Source: CAWHPS01 sp963831235
GTDB lineage: Bacteria > Fibrobacterota > OXYB2-FULL-49-7 > JAEUSG01
Reading direction: 5' to 3'
Assembly (NCBI GenBank): GCA_963831235.1
Contig: CAWHPS010000035.1
Coordinates: forward strand, 231,512-295,511
Length of the DNA stretch: 64,000 nucleotides
The translations under genes were made by a program, and so were the position numbers. Under the pieces are notes generated by a model that saw nothing but the letters and a program-made list of their open reading frames with translations, had not been told where the DNA came from and did no database searches. Positions 1-8,250 of the stretch are shown here, in pieces; positions within the stretch are counted from its first letter, which is position 1; the number at the start of each line of letters is the position of its first letter.

Positions 1-4
1 TTAT

Positions 5-589
5 TTATTTGTACATTATGTCTACTGTTATAACCTTTAATTTATTAAAAGACATTGATAAATAATTTGTTAAAGAATCAGTGCGCAATGAATCCATATA
101 GCCGTGTACGATTGTCGCTTCAGACACTGTTGATGTGTAACTCGTACCATAAAAATGTTCGCTCATTAACTTTTGTTTGGAATATATTCCAAATGAAAAT
201 AGATTCATTAAATTTACTGTGTCTGAAACGGGAACAATTAATGCGTAATCAGGCGATTGCAACGAAAGCGACACCTGAAAAGAAGAATCAAAATACAATT
301 TTGCCTGAGATTCGTTTAAATATTGAATGCTGTCTGGTAATTTTCTAATAATTTCTGGCATTCCATACATGAATGTACTGCTAATTGGTATAAAGCTGCC
401 TGGTAAATCGAGGCGTGTTATATTTTTTAATGAATCGTATTGCAATATATTACCGCTTACAGTTTTATGTAGATAGGTAGCTGAATAAGAGGGTGAAGTA
501 ATTGGATCACTTTTCTTGGAGCAAGAAGACAAGCCTATGAATAAGAATAGAAAGAAAAGTGAAATAATGTTGAATTTAAAATAATTCAT
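5..589 (-). CDS. Small lipoprotein of unknown function
   Basis: The product is about 194 aa from the ATG at 589. The frame is open up to 670, but I prefer 589 because an AGAAAGG ribosome site lies just upstream and the protein then begins with a typical lipoprotein signal: a hydrophobic run ending in the lipobox GLSSC with acceptor Cys23. The rest is Ser/Thr/Tyr-rich with no motif I recognise. It is the last of four minus-strand genes headed by a TIGR02147 gene (three lipoproteins in a row), though a 160-bp gap separates it from the previous one. A role at the cell surface or periplasm is inferred only from the lipobox. Confidence 0.75.
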   Translation of the reverse strand: MNYFKFNIISLFFLFLFIGLSSCSKKSDPITSPSYSATYLHKTVSGNILQYDSLKNITRLDLPGSFIPISSTFMYGMPEIIRKLPDSIQYLNESQAKLYFDSSFQVSLSLQSPDYALIVPVSDTVNLMNLFSFGIYSKQKLMSEHFYGTSYTSTVSEATIVHGYMDSLRTDSLTNYLSMSFNKLKVITVDIMYK

Positions 590-749
590 TTTGCGACCTT
601 TCTTTTGTTTATTATTTGACTTACCATGATATGGTAATGAAATAAGCGGAGACATTAGAGCTTTAAACATTTAGAATCCCTTCTTTTTTAAGTTTATTGA
701 AAATTAATTTAATAATTTTTTTCCAGCCCAAAAAGTCTTTAATGCAAAA

Positions 750-2114
750 TCAATACAAAACAGGCCCCAGATCATATATTCGTATGTAAAATTCTAGTTG
801 ATGATCAGATTTCCCAAAAATATATGGTATTGTTTTTGCGGAGTCTTTGTAATACATCCATAAAGTATCTACAGGTTGCCCATTCTGCTGAATAATAGCA
901 TTTATTGCAAGACCTCTATAATACCGGTCCCAGTTTGTCCCGAAATTCTGATTTTTGATATACCGGAAACTATCGACAACCATATTAGGATTAGCATCAT
1001 CCCAGCCCTGAACATATTGATTGTGTTTTGAAATCATATTATAATAGGTATTTGATTTTTTGCCGGCTTCTTCAATAAAGAAACTATCATCATCAGAGCG
1101 AAAGTAAAATAAATTCATATTTATAAACATATAAGAGGCGCTATCAATAAAAGATTTCCAGGCAATATATTTATCCAAAGAAAAATGCAAATCCGCAAAT
1201 TCTTTATCACTAGTTGATATTTGATGACGTGGTTTTACTGTATCAGGATTAATATTATATGGCCCAAGATATTCACTGCAATCTGTTGATGAAAATGTTC
1301 CAAGCTTGTTACCAATTTCATCTGTCCAGTCTTCTTTTCCAAAATCATAATATTCTTTAATTTTTACCGAGTCAGTCGTCCATATTAATCCAATCATACC
1401 ATGAATATCAAAAGAATCCCCAAAAACTTCTTCAAGCTCAATCTTGAATTTATCTGCATAAAATTGACCAGCCGGAACATTCACATTTTCCTTGCCAATA
1501 TATGTCCGTCTCATCCATAAGTTTCCATGCGGGTCCCCATCAGTTCTATAATAATAGCTTTGTCCTGGTTTAAGAGAAAAAATAAAGAGTGTGGTAAAAT
1601 CATTAAAAACAGTTGTATCGTATTTGTCATTATTTGATTTTGCCAAGCCCCTTTTTTTTGAAAATGCAGCTAAAAGGTGTTTGTAGTAGTTTGATTGACT
1701 AATTGATGGAGTTAAACAGTAATTACTATTTGTCTTAAATAATCCGCCTGGAGGAAGAAAGACTCCATCTCTGAAGGTATATAATAGAACCGAATCAACT
1801 CCCCAATAAACAGCACATCGTTCAGTAAAAGGTGATACATCAAAAGCCCCAATATCGTAAAAATCGCAATTAACGATTGTAAAAACCTTATCATTAATCA
1901 AGGTTTCTGCAACTGCATTATAGTTGAAATATCCACCAATAGTGTCATCATCAAAGGCTTTCTGTCCACTGTCACTAATTAATATCATAAATCGTTGATA
2001 AGACCACTTCTGGCCAATTTTAAAACGGTTGTGGGGAGTGGAATTTGTAATTGTATTCTGGGTACATCCAAAAAAAAGCACCATTACCAAAGCAATCATT
2101 AATAATTTAAACAT
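750..2114 (-). CDS. Lipoprotein of unknown function, 454 aa
   Basis: The N-terminus is a short signal peptide with lipobox LFFGC (acceptor Cys17), so the protein should be lipid-anchored in the envelope. The mature part is rich in aromatic and acidic residues and contains phrases such as GQKWSYQRF and RTYIGKENVNVPAGQFYADKFK, which resemble beta-sandwich lipoproteins described only as hypothetical. It starts 11 bp after the stop of the neighbouring lipoprotein and is probably co-transcribed with it and with the TIGR02147 gene. No catalytic motif was seen. Confidence 0.8.
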   Translation of the reverse strand: MFKLLMIALVMVLFFGCTQNTITNSTPHNRFKIGQKWSYQRFMILISDSGQKAFDDDTIGGYFNYNAVAETLINDKVFTIVNCDFYDIGAFDVSPFTERCAVYWGVDSVLLYTFRDGVFLPPGGLFKTNSNYCLTPSISQSNYYKHLLAAFSKKRGLAKSNNDKYDTTVFNDFTTLFIFSLKPGQSYYYRTDGDPHGNLWMRRTYIGKENVNVPAGQFYADKFKIELEEVFGDSFDIHGMIGLIWTTDSVKIKEYYDFGKEDWTDEIGNKLGTFSSTDCSEYLGPYNINPDTVKPRHQISTSDKEFADLHFSLDKYIAWKSFIDSASYMFINMNLFYFRSDDDSFFIEEAGKKSNTYYNMISKHNQYVQGWDDANPNMVVDSFRYIKNQNFGTNWDRYYRGLAINAIIQQNGQPVDTLWMYYKDSAKTIPYIFGKSDHQLEFYIRIYDLGPVLY

Positions 2115-2125
2115 AAATACTCTCC

Positions 2126-2830
2126 TTAAAAGTTAATAGGTTTACTTATGGTTTCAATAAATAATGTATCAGTTTTAACAATTTTTATTGGTACAATAGC
2201 TACATTAATAACAGTATCAACACCTGTTTCCAAATAATAAATTTGGTTATTTCCATAATAATACGTGTTTAATTTCCTGTATTCGGCAATTAAATCGTAT
2301 GAACCAGCTGGTACACCATAAATTGTAAATTCCCCTGTCTGGTTGGTTGAAGTAAAAAAAGAAGTGCCTGGCAAATATACAGTGCAAAAGGATAAAAGAG
2401 CCGGATCATTGTTAATTATAACCTTGCCTGAAATACCTCCAGTTGTCTTTATTATTCCTAACCCTAAGGATTTGGTGGAATCTTCAGATAATGAGAATTG
2501 AGTAAAAGCAATTCCGCGTTTTTCATCAAGCATAGCGATTAAGGTATAGTTGCCTGATTCTATGTTTTCTATTCTGAAAAGTCCAAGATCACTTACAACC
2601 GCACTTTTGGAAAACCCCCGAATCATTCTTGGATCATAATTCGAAGCATATAGACATATTTTTAAACCATTCATTGAATTCCCATTTGCATCTATAATTC
2701 TTCCCGTAACAGCGTTTCCAGCTTTTCCAACAGATCCCGCTATATCGCCAGGATGTTTGCTGTCGCATCCGGTAAAACAAAGAAAAAATGCTGAAAATAA
2801 AAATCCAAACAAACCTTTATTTATCACCAT
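2126..2830 (-). CDS. Carboxypeptidase-regulatory-like lipoprotein paired with a TIGR02147 gene
   Basis: This 234-aa protein has a lipoprotein signal (lipobox CFTGC, Cys22) followed by the linker PGDIAGSVGKAGNAVTGRI. It then has two CarboxypepD_reg-like beta-sandwich repeats, roughly residues 40-110 and 125-205, each with a GxYxLIA-type strand. The Gly-Asn-x-x-(S/T)-G linker recurs in the lipoproteins after the other two TIGR02147 genes in this window (20,854 and 31,604). The start codon lies inside the 3' end of the upstream TIGR02147 gene (14-bp overlap), which suggests translational coupling. The surface role is inferred and the ligand is unknown. Confidence 0.82.
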   Translation of the reverse strand: MVINKGLFGFLFSAFFLCFTGCDSKHPGDIAGSVGKAGNAVTGRIIDANGNSMNGLKICLYASNYDPRMIRGFSKSAVVSDLGLFRIENIESGNYTLIAMLDEKRGIAFTQFSLSEDSTKSLGLGIIKTTGGISGKVIINNDPALLSFCTVYLPGTSFFTSTNQTGEFTIYGVPAGSYDLIAEYRKLNTYYYGNNQIYYLETGVDTVINVAIVPIKIVKTDTLFIETISKPINF

Positions 2831-3656
2831 CTGTCCTTTCTTGTATTAATGGAAACATCTGAAAATTCATCTGATATACCTTATCAGCCTGGTTTTTATC
2901 ATCTTCGATAATTTTAATCAATTCGTTTTCGAAATCTACAAAATGTTTCTTGAGCTTTGTAAAGCATTCTTCAGAAAAACTTGCAGTAAGCGAACTAATT
3001 TCTCTTTTTTCCGACTCAAAATTATCAATAGCCTCTTTTGCAAGACCTATCATTTGCCTGTGAAATTCCCTTACAGAATGAGATCGAACTTCATCTCCTG
3101 TTGATATTGCTGTGTTAACCGGCACCCATTTATTGGTTTTATCCCTTTTTATAAATCCGAGTGCTTCAAGGAGCGTAAGAGATCTTCTGGCTTCTTTTGG
3201 TTTTATTGTTGGCTTAAGCTTTTTTGCAATCCAAACCGGATTTTCTTTGAATCCATTCAGGCTTATCATCTCCCTTATGGCATGATGGTACCATTTACTG
3301 TAAAATTCAAATTGCTCTTTTTCAATGATCTTTATTGAAGGACCGCCTGCTTGTTTCAACAATTCCTTATAAAGGCGATCCTTTTCCAATGTTGTCTGTG
3401 CCTGGTTGAATCTGACTAATGCCCTGAAATAAGTGGCCTCTTTGTCACTTAACTTCATTGCTGTTACAAATTGTTCCACGCTTGATTCAGTGAGGTTACG
3501 TTTGCCCTTCATTACATACAATAACCAACTTGAAGATGGAGACCCGGCTTTTTTTGCAAAATACCTATACGAAAAATATCTATGCTTACGTTTGCATTCA
3601 GCATAGTAATCTTTAAGATATTGACGGTAATTATTGTATTCGAAGATGGGCTTCAT
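2817..3656 (-). CDS. TIGR02147 family protein (DUF4423-like), putative regulator, cassette 1
   Basis: The 279-aa product matches the TIGR02147 pattern: N-terminal YRQYLKDYY, then FSYRYFAKKAGSPSSSW and GKRNLTE (helix-turn-helix-like, about residues 25-60), the acidic helix DKEATYFRALVRFNQAQ, and a C-terminal DUF4423-type region with YYSKWYHHAIRE. The family is heavily paralogous in Fibrobacter. A DNA-binding role is suggested by the HTH-like start but is not proven. It heads the minus-strand lipoprotein series and overlaps the next gene by 14 bp. Two paralogues in this window (20,030 and 32,620) have the same length and the same kind of neighbour. I found no clear palindrome-plus-promoter upstream, unlike those two. 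Confidence 0.9.
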   Translation of the reverse strand: MKPIFEYNNYRQYLKDYYAECKRKHRYFSYRYFAKKAGSPSSSWLLYVMKGKRNLTESSVEQFVTAMKLSDKEATYFRALVRFNQAQTTLEKDRLYKELLKQAGGPSIKIIEKEQFEFYSKWYHHAIREMISLNGFKENPVWIAKKLKPTIKPKEARRSLTLLEALGFIKRDKTNKWVPVNTAISTGDEVRSHSVREFHRQMIGLAKEAIDNFESEKREISSLTASFSEECFTKLKKHFVDFENELIKIIEDDKNQADKVYQMNFQMFPLIQERTDGDK

Positions 3657-3796
3657 GCTTATAGAAATAAAACATTACCTTAGGGTATTACAAGATGTTT
3701 ATGGATTGAAACTTTTAAAATGTTATCAATCTGTTTACACTTATCATAGTACAATATTTAATATTATAATTAAATTGACTACTATTTGTTAACATT

Positions 3797-3832
3797 CCCC
3801 TTCCCTTTTTCCTTCAAGAAAAAGGGAAGGGG
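3797..3832. repeat. Perfect 14-bp hairpin, REP-like
   Basis: CCCCTTCCCTTTTT (3797-3810) is exactly complementary to AAAAAGGGAAGGGG (3819-3832), with an 8-nt loop. It is followed by a G-rich tail at 3833-3848. It lies between divergent genes, so a terminator role is unlikely. The composition resembles short extragenic palindromic repeats, but I saw no second copy in this window. Confidence 0.6.
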
Positions 3833-3932
3833 TCAGGGGATGGGTTTGCAGTCTTGTTGTAAATTTACAATGCTATTTATAACCAAAACGATTTTCTGGA
3901 AAGGATTACTATTTATATGATATTTTATTGCA

Positions 3933-4844
3933 ATGAAATTGTTTATTCTTCTAATGCTGATTCAGTATCCGGTTTTTTCCGCTATTTTTCCCTGTCCTTC
4001 AAATCTCAAGATAATTTACGGTGAACAGAGCCTTGATTTAACGTGGGATGTTATTCCGGATGCCAAAGGATATAATATTTACACTGCGTCAAGTCCTGGT
4101 CTTTCAATGTCAAAAAAACGGAAGATAAATCAAACGCTCATTACATCAGGCAGCCACTTTACATATATATGGGATTATGAAGATGGTAAACGTGAACGTA
4201 AGATTAAGGGAAGACTTCATTATCTGTCTGTGACTGCGGTTTACGAAAAGAAAGGTCGAGTTGTAGAAAGCAAACCATGCCCGGAAATGGATGATTTTTA
4301 TTTTAACGGTTTTTCCAATATTGATTCTATAGATAAAATCACCAGAATTCTGAAACATGTCCAGATATCGCCTCCCCTTCCAATAGAAGCGCATATTAAT
4401 AAAGCTCAGGATTTTATAAACTTCATGGTTACAAAGGGCCGAAACCTTTTGGATGAGACAAAGTCAAAGATTGATCCTCTTCAGGTTGGGGCATGTGCGC
4501 CGGTTTCAACAATCCTTATAAAGCTTTTACAGGAAGATGGTTTATACGCAAACAGGATTGAAGGGAACTTCATAAATGAATATCATACTTTTGTGATGAT
4601 AAATCTCGACAGTGTTGAATATGTGGTTGATTTTACAGCAGACCAGTTCACGCCAGGTGTAATTCCCGTAATTTTTCCAAGAGACATGAGCCATCTTGAT
4701 GCAAACGGTAAATTGTCAGCCGAAGGCAGGGATATATATCTTATAGGAAAAATTTATTCACCAGAGCAATCAGATCTTGCTGATAATGATATTGCCCAAC
4801 TATACCGCGAAATTTATAATAAGGTATCGGATAAAAAACAATAA
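3933..4844 (+). CDS. Secreted FN3 plus transglutaminase-like protein
   Basis: The 303-aa protein has a signal peptide (about residues 1-17). A fibronectin-III-like domain follows (about 20-115; LDLTWDVIPDAKGYNIY is the typical strand B-C sequence). The C-terminal part has the order Cys188 (VGACAPVS), His218 (EYHTFVMI) and Asp233 (VVDFTADQF), matching the Cys-His-Asp triad of transglutaminase or papain-like folds. The triad is my reading of spacing and context, not a proven assignment. It is the first plus-strand gene after the divergent 3.7-3.9 kb region, followed 21 bp later by a small exported protein sharing part of its sequence. No strong ribosome site is visible. Confidence 0.7.
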   Translation: MKLFILLMLIQYPVFSAIFPCPSNLKIIYGEQSLDLTWDVIPDAKGYNIYTASSPGLSMSKKRKINQTLITSGSHFTYIWDYEDGKRERKIKGRLHYLSVTAVYEKKGRVVESKPCPEMDDFYFNGFSNIDSIDKITRILKHVQISPPLPIEAHINKAQDFINFMVTKGRNLLDETKSKIDPLQVGACAPVSTILIKLLQEDGLYANRIEGNFINEYHTFVMINLDSVEYVVDFTADQFTPGVIPVIFPRDMSHLDANGKLSAEGRDIYLIGKIYSPEQSDLADNDIAQLYREIYNKVSDKKQ

Positions 4845-4865
4845 ATCAATTCCATAGGAGGCAAT

Positions 4866-5144
4866 ATGAATATTTCAAAGACCCCTGCTTTTGCATTGCT
4901 GTTTATAATAGCTGTTTGTCTTTTGAAAATAACTTTTTTTCCTAATAACAATGCTTCCATCGTGCCTGCTGTGAGTGCAGAAAGCGGCCCCACGGAAATC
5001 AGCAAAAACACTGAAAAAATGATTACATCCGGAGAAAACGGTTCGGTAACCTATGTATGGGATTATACCGGCAAAACACAGGTTAGAAAATATTATATTG
5101 AAGGTGGAAAGCTGAAATTAAAGGTTTTTGATATGGAAAACTAA
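4866..5144 (+). CDS. Small exported protein related to a segment of the upstream protein
   Basis: This is a 92-aa protein with one hydrophobic segment (about residues 8-26), either an uncleaved anchor or a signal peptide. A strong AGGAGG ribosome site lies 6 nt before the ATG. Its C-terminal half (SVTYVWDYTGKTQVRKYYIE) resembles the FN3 region of the gene upstream (HFTYIWDYEDGKRERKIKG), in both cases after a Ser-Gly motif. This suggests a partial duplication or a shared interaction motif. The function is unknown. Confidence 0.75.
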   Translation: MNISKTPAFALLFIIAVCLLKITFFPNNNASIVPAVSAESGPTEISKNTEKMITSGENGSVTYVWDYTGKTQVRKYYIEGGKLKLKVFDMEN

Positions 5145-5224
5145 TAATCCCACCCCTGCTGGCAAAAATGAATTTAACTTTGATTTTCCTGGTTAGGATA
5201 TGGGTTTAACTTAATGGAGATGGC

Positions 5225-8155
5225 ATGAAAAAAAATCTTAAAAAACTCCTGATAGGCATTGGCGGAGGCATTTTAATAGCGGGTTTTATTACTGTTTTCA
5301 TGCATAATCTTCTGCCCGGCCTCACAGATCTCTGGAATAATCTCGAAAACAAGACCTACGATTTACGATACATTCTAAAATACCGCGATCAGCAAGCCGG
5401 AAATCTCTCCTTATCACAGGGTGTTCAAACTCAAAGCCTTTTCGAGGATGTTGTGATAACAGATATAGATGAAAGAAGCATGCTTGCGGAAAACATGGGT
5501 CTCTATTACAAATGGCCACGGAGCGTCCAGAGTGACCTCGTCCAGTATTTAAAAAGCGGTAATGCCGCAACAACGGTTTTTGATATTCATTTTAATGATG
5601 CGGATTATGGAAAAAAGGAAACGAATCGTATATTGTCAATATTAAAGCAGGAAGGCGGAAGTGATTATAGTCGACTTGAACCAATAATACATCGCGGCGT
5701 CAATTTTGACAGCATATTTGTTTACGGCACAAAAAAGGCTGGAAATGTAATCCATGCCATGATTCTGAACGATTCGATAAATTACGCCAATAAATCTGAT
5801 TATATTGCGCGTACCACTGAAAAACACCACGAGGAATCAAATCCCAGTTCAACCACACGCATGGAGGGATCTGTTTCCGAGTATCTTCACGATAAACCGG
5901 TTCTTGATGGTGCATTTCCAGCCCTTGCACAGGCCGCAGACCGTATTGGGCTTGTGAATGTAGAGGCTGATCAGGATGGTATTCACCGCACCATGCCGTT
6001 ATTGTATAGATTCAGAAACCATGTCTATCCGGTTTTGTCGCTCCAGACCTGTCTTAAGGTAATGGGAAAAACCTTGAAGGAGGTAACTTTTATCCCGGGA
6101 AAGTATCTGGATATTGGTAAGCCCTTTTATCTTGAAAAAGAATCGGATGGAAGCCTTAAGGTCAGCTACCCTGGTGTAAACGAGCTTATGATACGCAAGA
6201 TGATATCCCGTGCTGATGAAATAAAAAAGCTGAAAGAAGGTTTAAGCCTTTCAATTACCTCTCGGATGGTCATAACTCGTGATAATACAGGAACAATTAG
6301 CCTTGAAATTCCAGAAGGGACGCTTTCATTTTCGTCAATACGTGACTTAAATGGCATTTCCGAAAAACAACTTGCCGCATTGCCTCTCAATGAGCCTTCA
6401 CCCATAACTGAGGCAACAGGCGTTCTGCGTACAGGCGAGAATGAATTTACAATTGTTGAAATACAGAATAAGGAAAAGAGTATCGAATACATTCCCCTGT
6501 CAACTTTGGCAAATATCTCTTCTCTTGATGGAAAGCGAGTAATGGCGCTTAAAAACAATGAATCATGGACAGTTTGCGAGAACCTCTCGGTTTCGAGAAA
6601 AGCAGCCGGACTTACCACAGAATATATCTTACTGCGTGGGAAAACGCTTGATGAGCTCCTTTTGAAAACAGCCGCAGACCTTGATAATCTTAAACCTGGA
6701 AACCGGATGGAGATGGGCAATCCGATTCGTATTCCTGTTGATCAAAATGCCCGTATGCGAATCAATTATAAAGGCCTTGCAAGGGTGACCTTCAAGACCG
6801 TTTCTTTCTATGATATCTGGGCAAAAAGAGTTCCGAGTGAATATTTCTGCGGCAAGATATTTCTTGTCGGGTCCGCTGCTGTGTCCATGGGCGATATTGT
6901 AAATGCACCGGTTGGTAAAACATATCCAGGTGTTGAAATTCATGCAACAGCAATCACTGATATCCTGAACAATGACTTTATGAATGATGTTGATCCTAAA
7001 ACCATGTTTTTGATTATTGCCTTCTTATGCATTGTCATAACAACAATATCTTTAATTATTAAACCGATATTTTCAGCCCCAATTGTGGTTGTTGTCGCTA
7101 TCTTGTATTTTGCAAGGACAATGACCTCCTTTAACGATCAAAACCTTAATTTTGAAGTAGTGCGTCCCGTTTTTGGAATGATTGCATCATTTGTGTTTGC
7201 TCTCATATACCGATATATAACAGAGGAAAAAGACAAGAAATTCCTTAAAGCCACGTTCGCAAACTATTTGTCCCCTGAACTCATCGATCAAATGTACGAG
7301 AAAAAGCAATTTCCCCAGCTTGGAGGTGATGAAGCTGTGTGCACTGCATACTTTACTGATATTCAGGGTTTTTCAACCTTTTCAGAAAAACTTGGAAGCC
7401 CTACCCGGCTTGTTGAGCTTTTAAACGAATATTTAAGTGGCATGACCGATATCCTTATGGAAAAAGGCGGTACACTCGACAAATATATAGGAGATGCCAT
7501 TGTCGCAATTTTCGGCGCACCATTGAAGCTTGCTGATCATGCGGACAAGGCTTGTTTGACGGCAATAGGTATGCAGAAGAAGCTGGCTGAACTTCGGGAA
7601 AAATGGAAATCCGAAGGGGATAAATGGCCTGAAATAGTTCATATAATGCGTATGCGAATCGGAATCAACTCGGGGAATATTGTTACTGGCAACATGGGTT
7701 CAAAGAAAAGGATGAATTATACCATGATGGGTGACCCGGTAAACCTCGCTGCCCGCCTTGAGTCAGCCTCAAAGCAATACGGGGTTTTCACCATGTTTTC
7801 GCATTTTACCCGGGAGCTGATTGGAGATAGATACGATATAAGGGAACTTGACAAAATAACCGTAATGGGGAAGAGTGAACCCGTGACTGTTTACGAACTC
7901 CTTGATGAAAAGGGCAAGTCCCCTCAAAACATAATTGAAATCATGGGTATGTTTAATGAAGGCTTGCAGTTCTATAAAAAGCAGGAATGGGACAAGGCAA
8001 TAGAGATTTTCTCTAAATCATATAAACTTGAAAAGGAATGGCGACCCGATCAAAAGACCAACCCCAGTAAGCTCTATGTCGGACGTTGCGAACAGTTCAA
8101 GCTTGACCCACCCGGCCAGGATTGGGACGGTGTATATAAGCTTACATCAAAATAA
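5225..8155 (+). CDS. CHASE2-domain membrane adenylate cyclase (class III)
   Basis: The 976-aa protein has an N-terminal membrane helix (about 11-31), a large CHASE2-type extracytoplasmic sensor (about 40-590), membrane segments at about 594-680, a class III cyclase domain (about 705-890) and a short C-terminal tail. Metal-binding aspartates are D712 (YFTDIQGF) and D757 (KYIGDAIVA). Adenine-selecting positions are K753 and D837 (MMGDPVN). The transition-state residues N840 and R844 are present. By family rules this set indicates an active ATP-specific cyclase making cAMP. An external cue sensed by CHASE2 is inferred. A GGAG ribosome site precedes the ATG. Confidence 0.92.
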   Translation: MKKNLKKLLIGIGGGILIAGFITVFMHNLLPGLTDLWNNLENKTYDLRYILKYRDQQAGNLSLSQGVQTQSLFEDVVITDIDERSMLAENMGLYYKWPRSVQSDLVQYLKSGNAATTVFDIHFNDADYGKKETNRILSILKQEGGSDYSRLEPIIHRGVNFDSIFVYGTKKAGNVIHAMILNDSINYANKSDYIARTTEKHHEESNPSSTTRMEGSVSEYLHDKPVLDGAFPALAQAADRIGLVNVEADQDGIHRTMPLLYRFRNHVYPVLSLQTCLKVMGKTLKEVTFIPGKYLDIGKPFYLEKESDGSLKVSYPGVNELMIRKMISRADEIKKLKEGLSLSITSRMVITRDNTGTISLEIPEGTLSFSSIRDLNGISEKQLAALPLNEPSPITEATGVLRTGENEFTIVEIQNKEKSIEYIPLSTLANISSLDGKRVMALKNNESWTVCENLSVSRKAAGLTTEYILLRGKTLDELLLKTAADLDNLKPGNRMEMGNPIRIPVDQNARMRINYKGLARVTFKTVSFYDIWAKRVPSEYFCGKIFLVGSAAVSMGDIVNAPVGKTYPGVEIHATAITDILNNDFMNDVDPKTMFLIIAFLCIVITTISLIIKPIFSAPIVVVVAILYFARTMTSFNDQNLNFEVVRPVFGMIASFVFALIYRYITEEKDKKFLKATFANYLSPELIDQMYEKKQFPQLGGDEAVCTAYFTDIQGFSTFSEKLGSPTRLVELLNEYLSGMTDILMEKGGTLDKYIGDAIVAIFGAPLKLADHADKACLTAIGMQKKLAELREKWKSEGDKWPEIVHIMRMRIGINSGNIVTGNMGSKKRMNYTMMGDPVNLAARLESASKQYGVFTMFSHFTRELIGDRYDIRELDKITVMGKSEPVTVYELLDEKGKSPQNIIEIMGMFNEGLQFYKKQEWDKAIEIFSKSYKLEKEWRPDQKTNPSKLYVGRCEQFKLDPPGQDWDGVYKLTSK

Positions 8156-8250
8156 TAAGGGAAAATAATTACATATTGATAGGGCTTAAACTGGACAATT
8201 CGCCATAATGGAATTATATTATAGCAAATCCAGGAATATGGAATACTAAA

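Noticed and set aside
55..348. 97-codon plus-strand frame opposite the first lipoprotein gene
   Set aside because: Antisense shadow; no signal or family and the minus frame has a lipoprotein signal.
6166..6720. 184-codon minus-strand frame inside the cyclase gene
   Set aside because: Long antisense shadow in a certain CHASE2 cyclase gene; Ser/Arg-rich low-information sequence.
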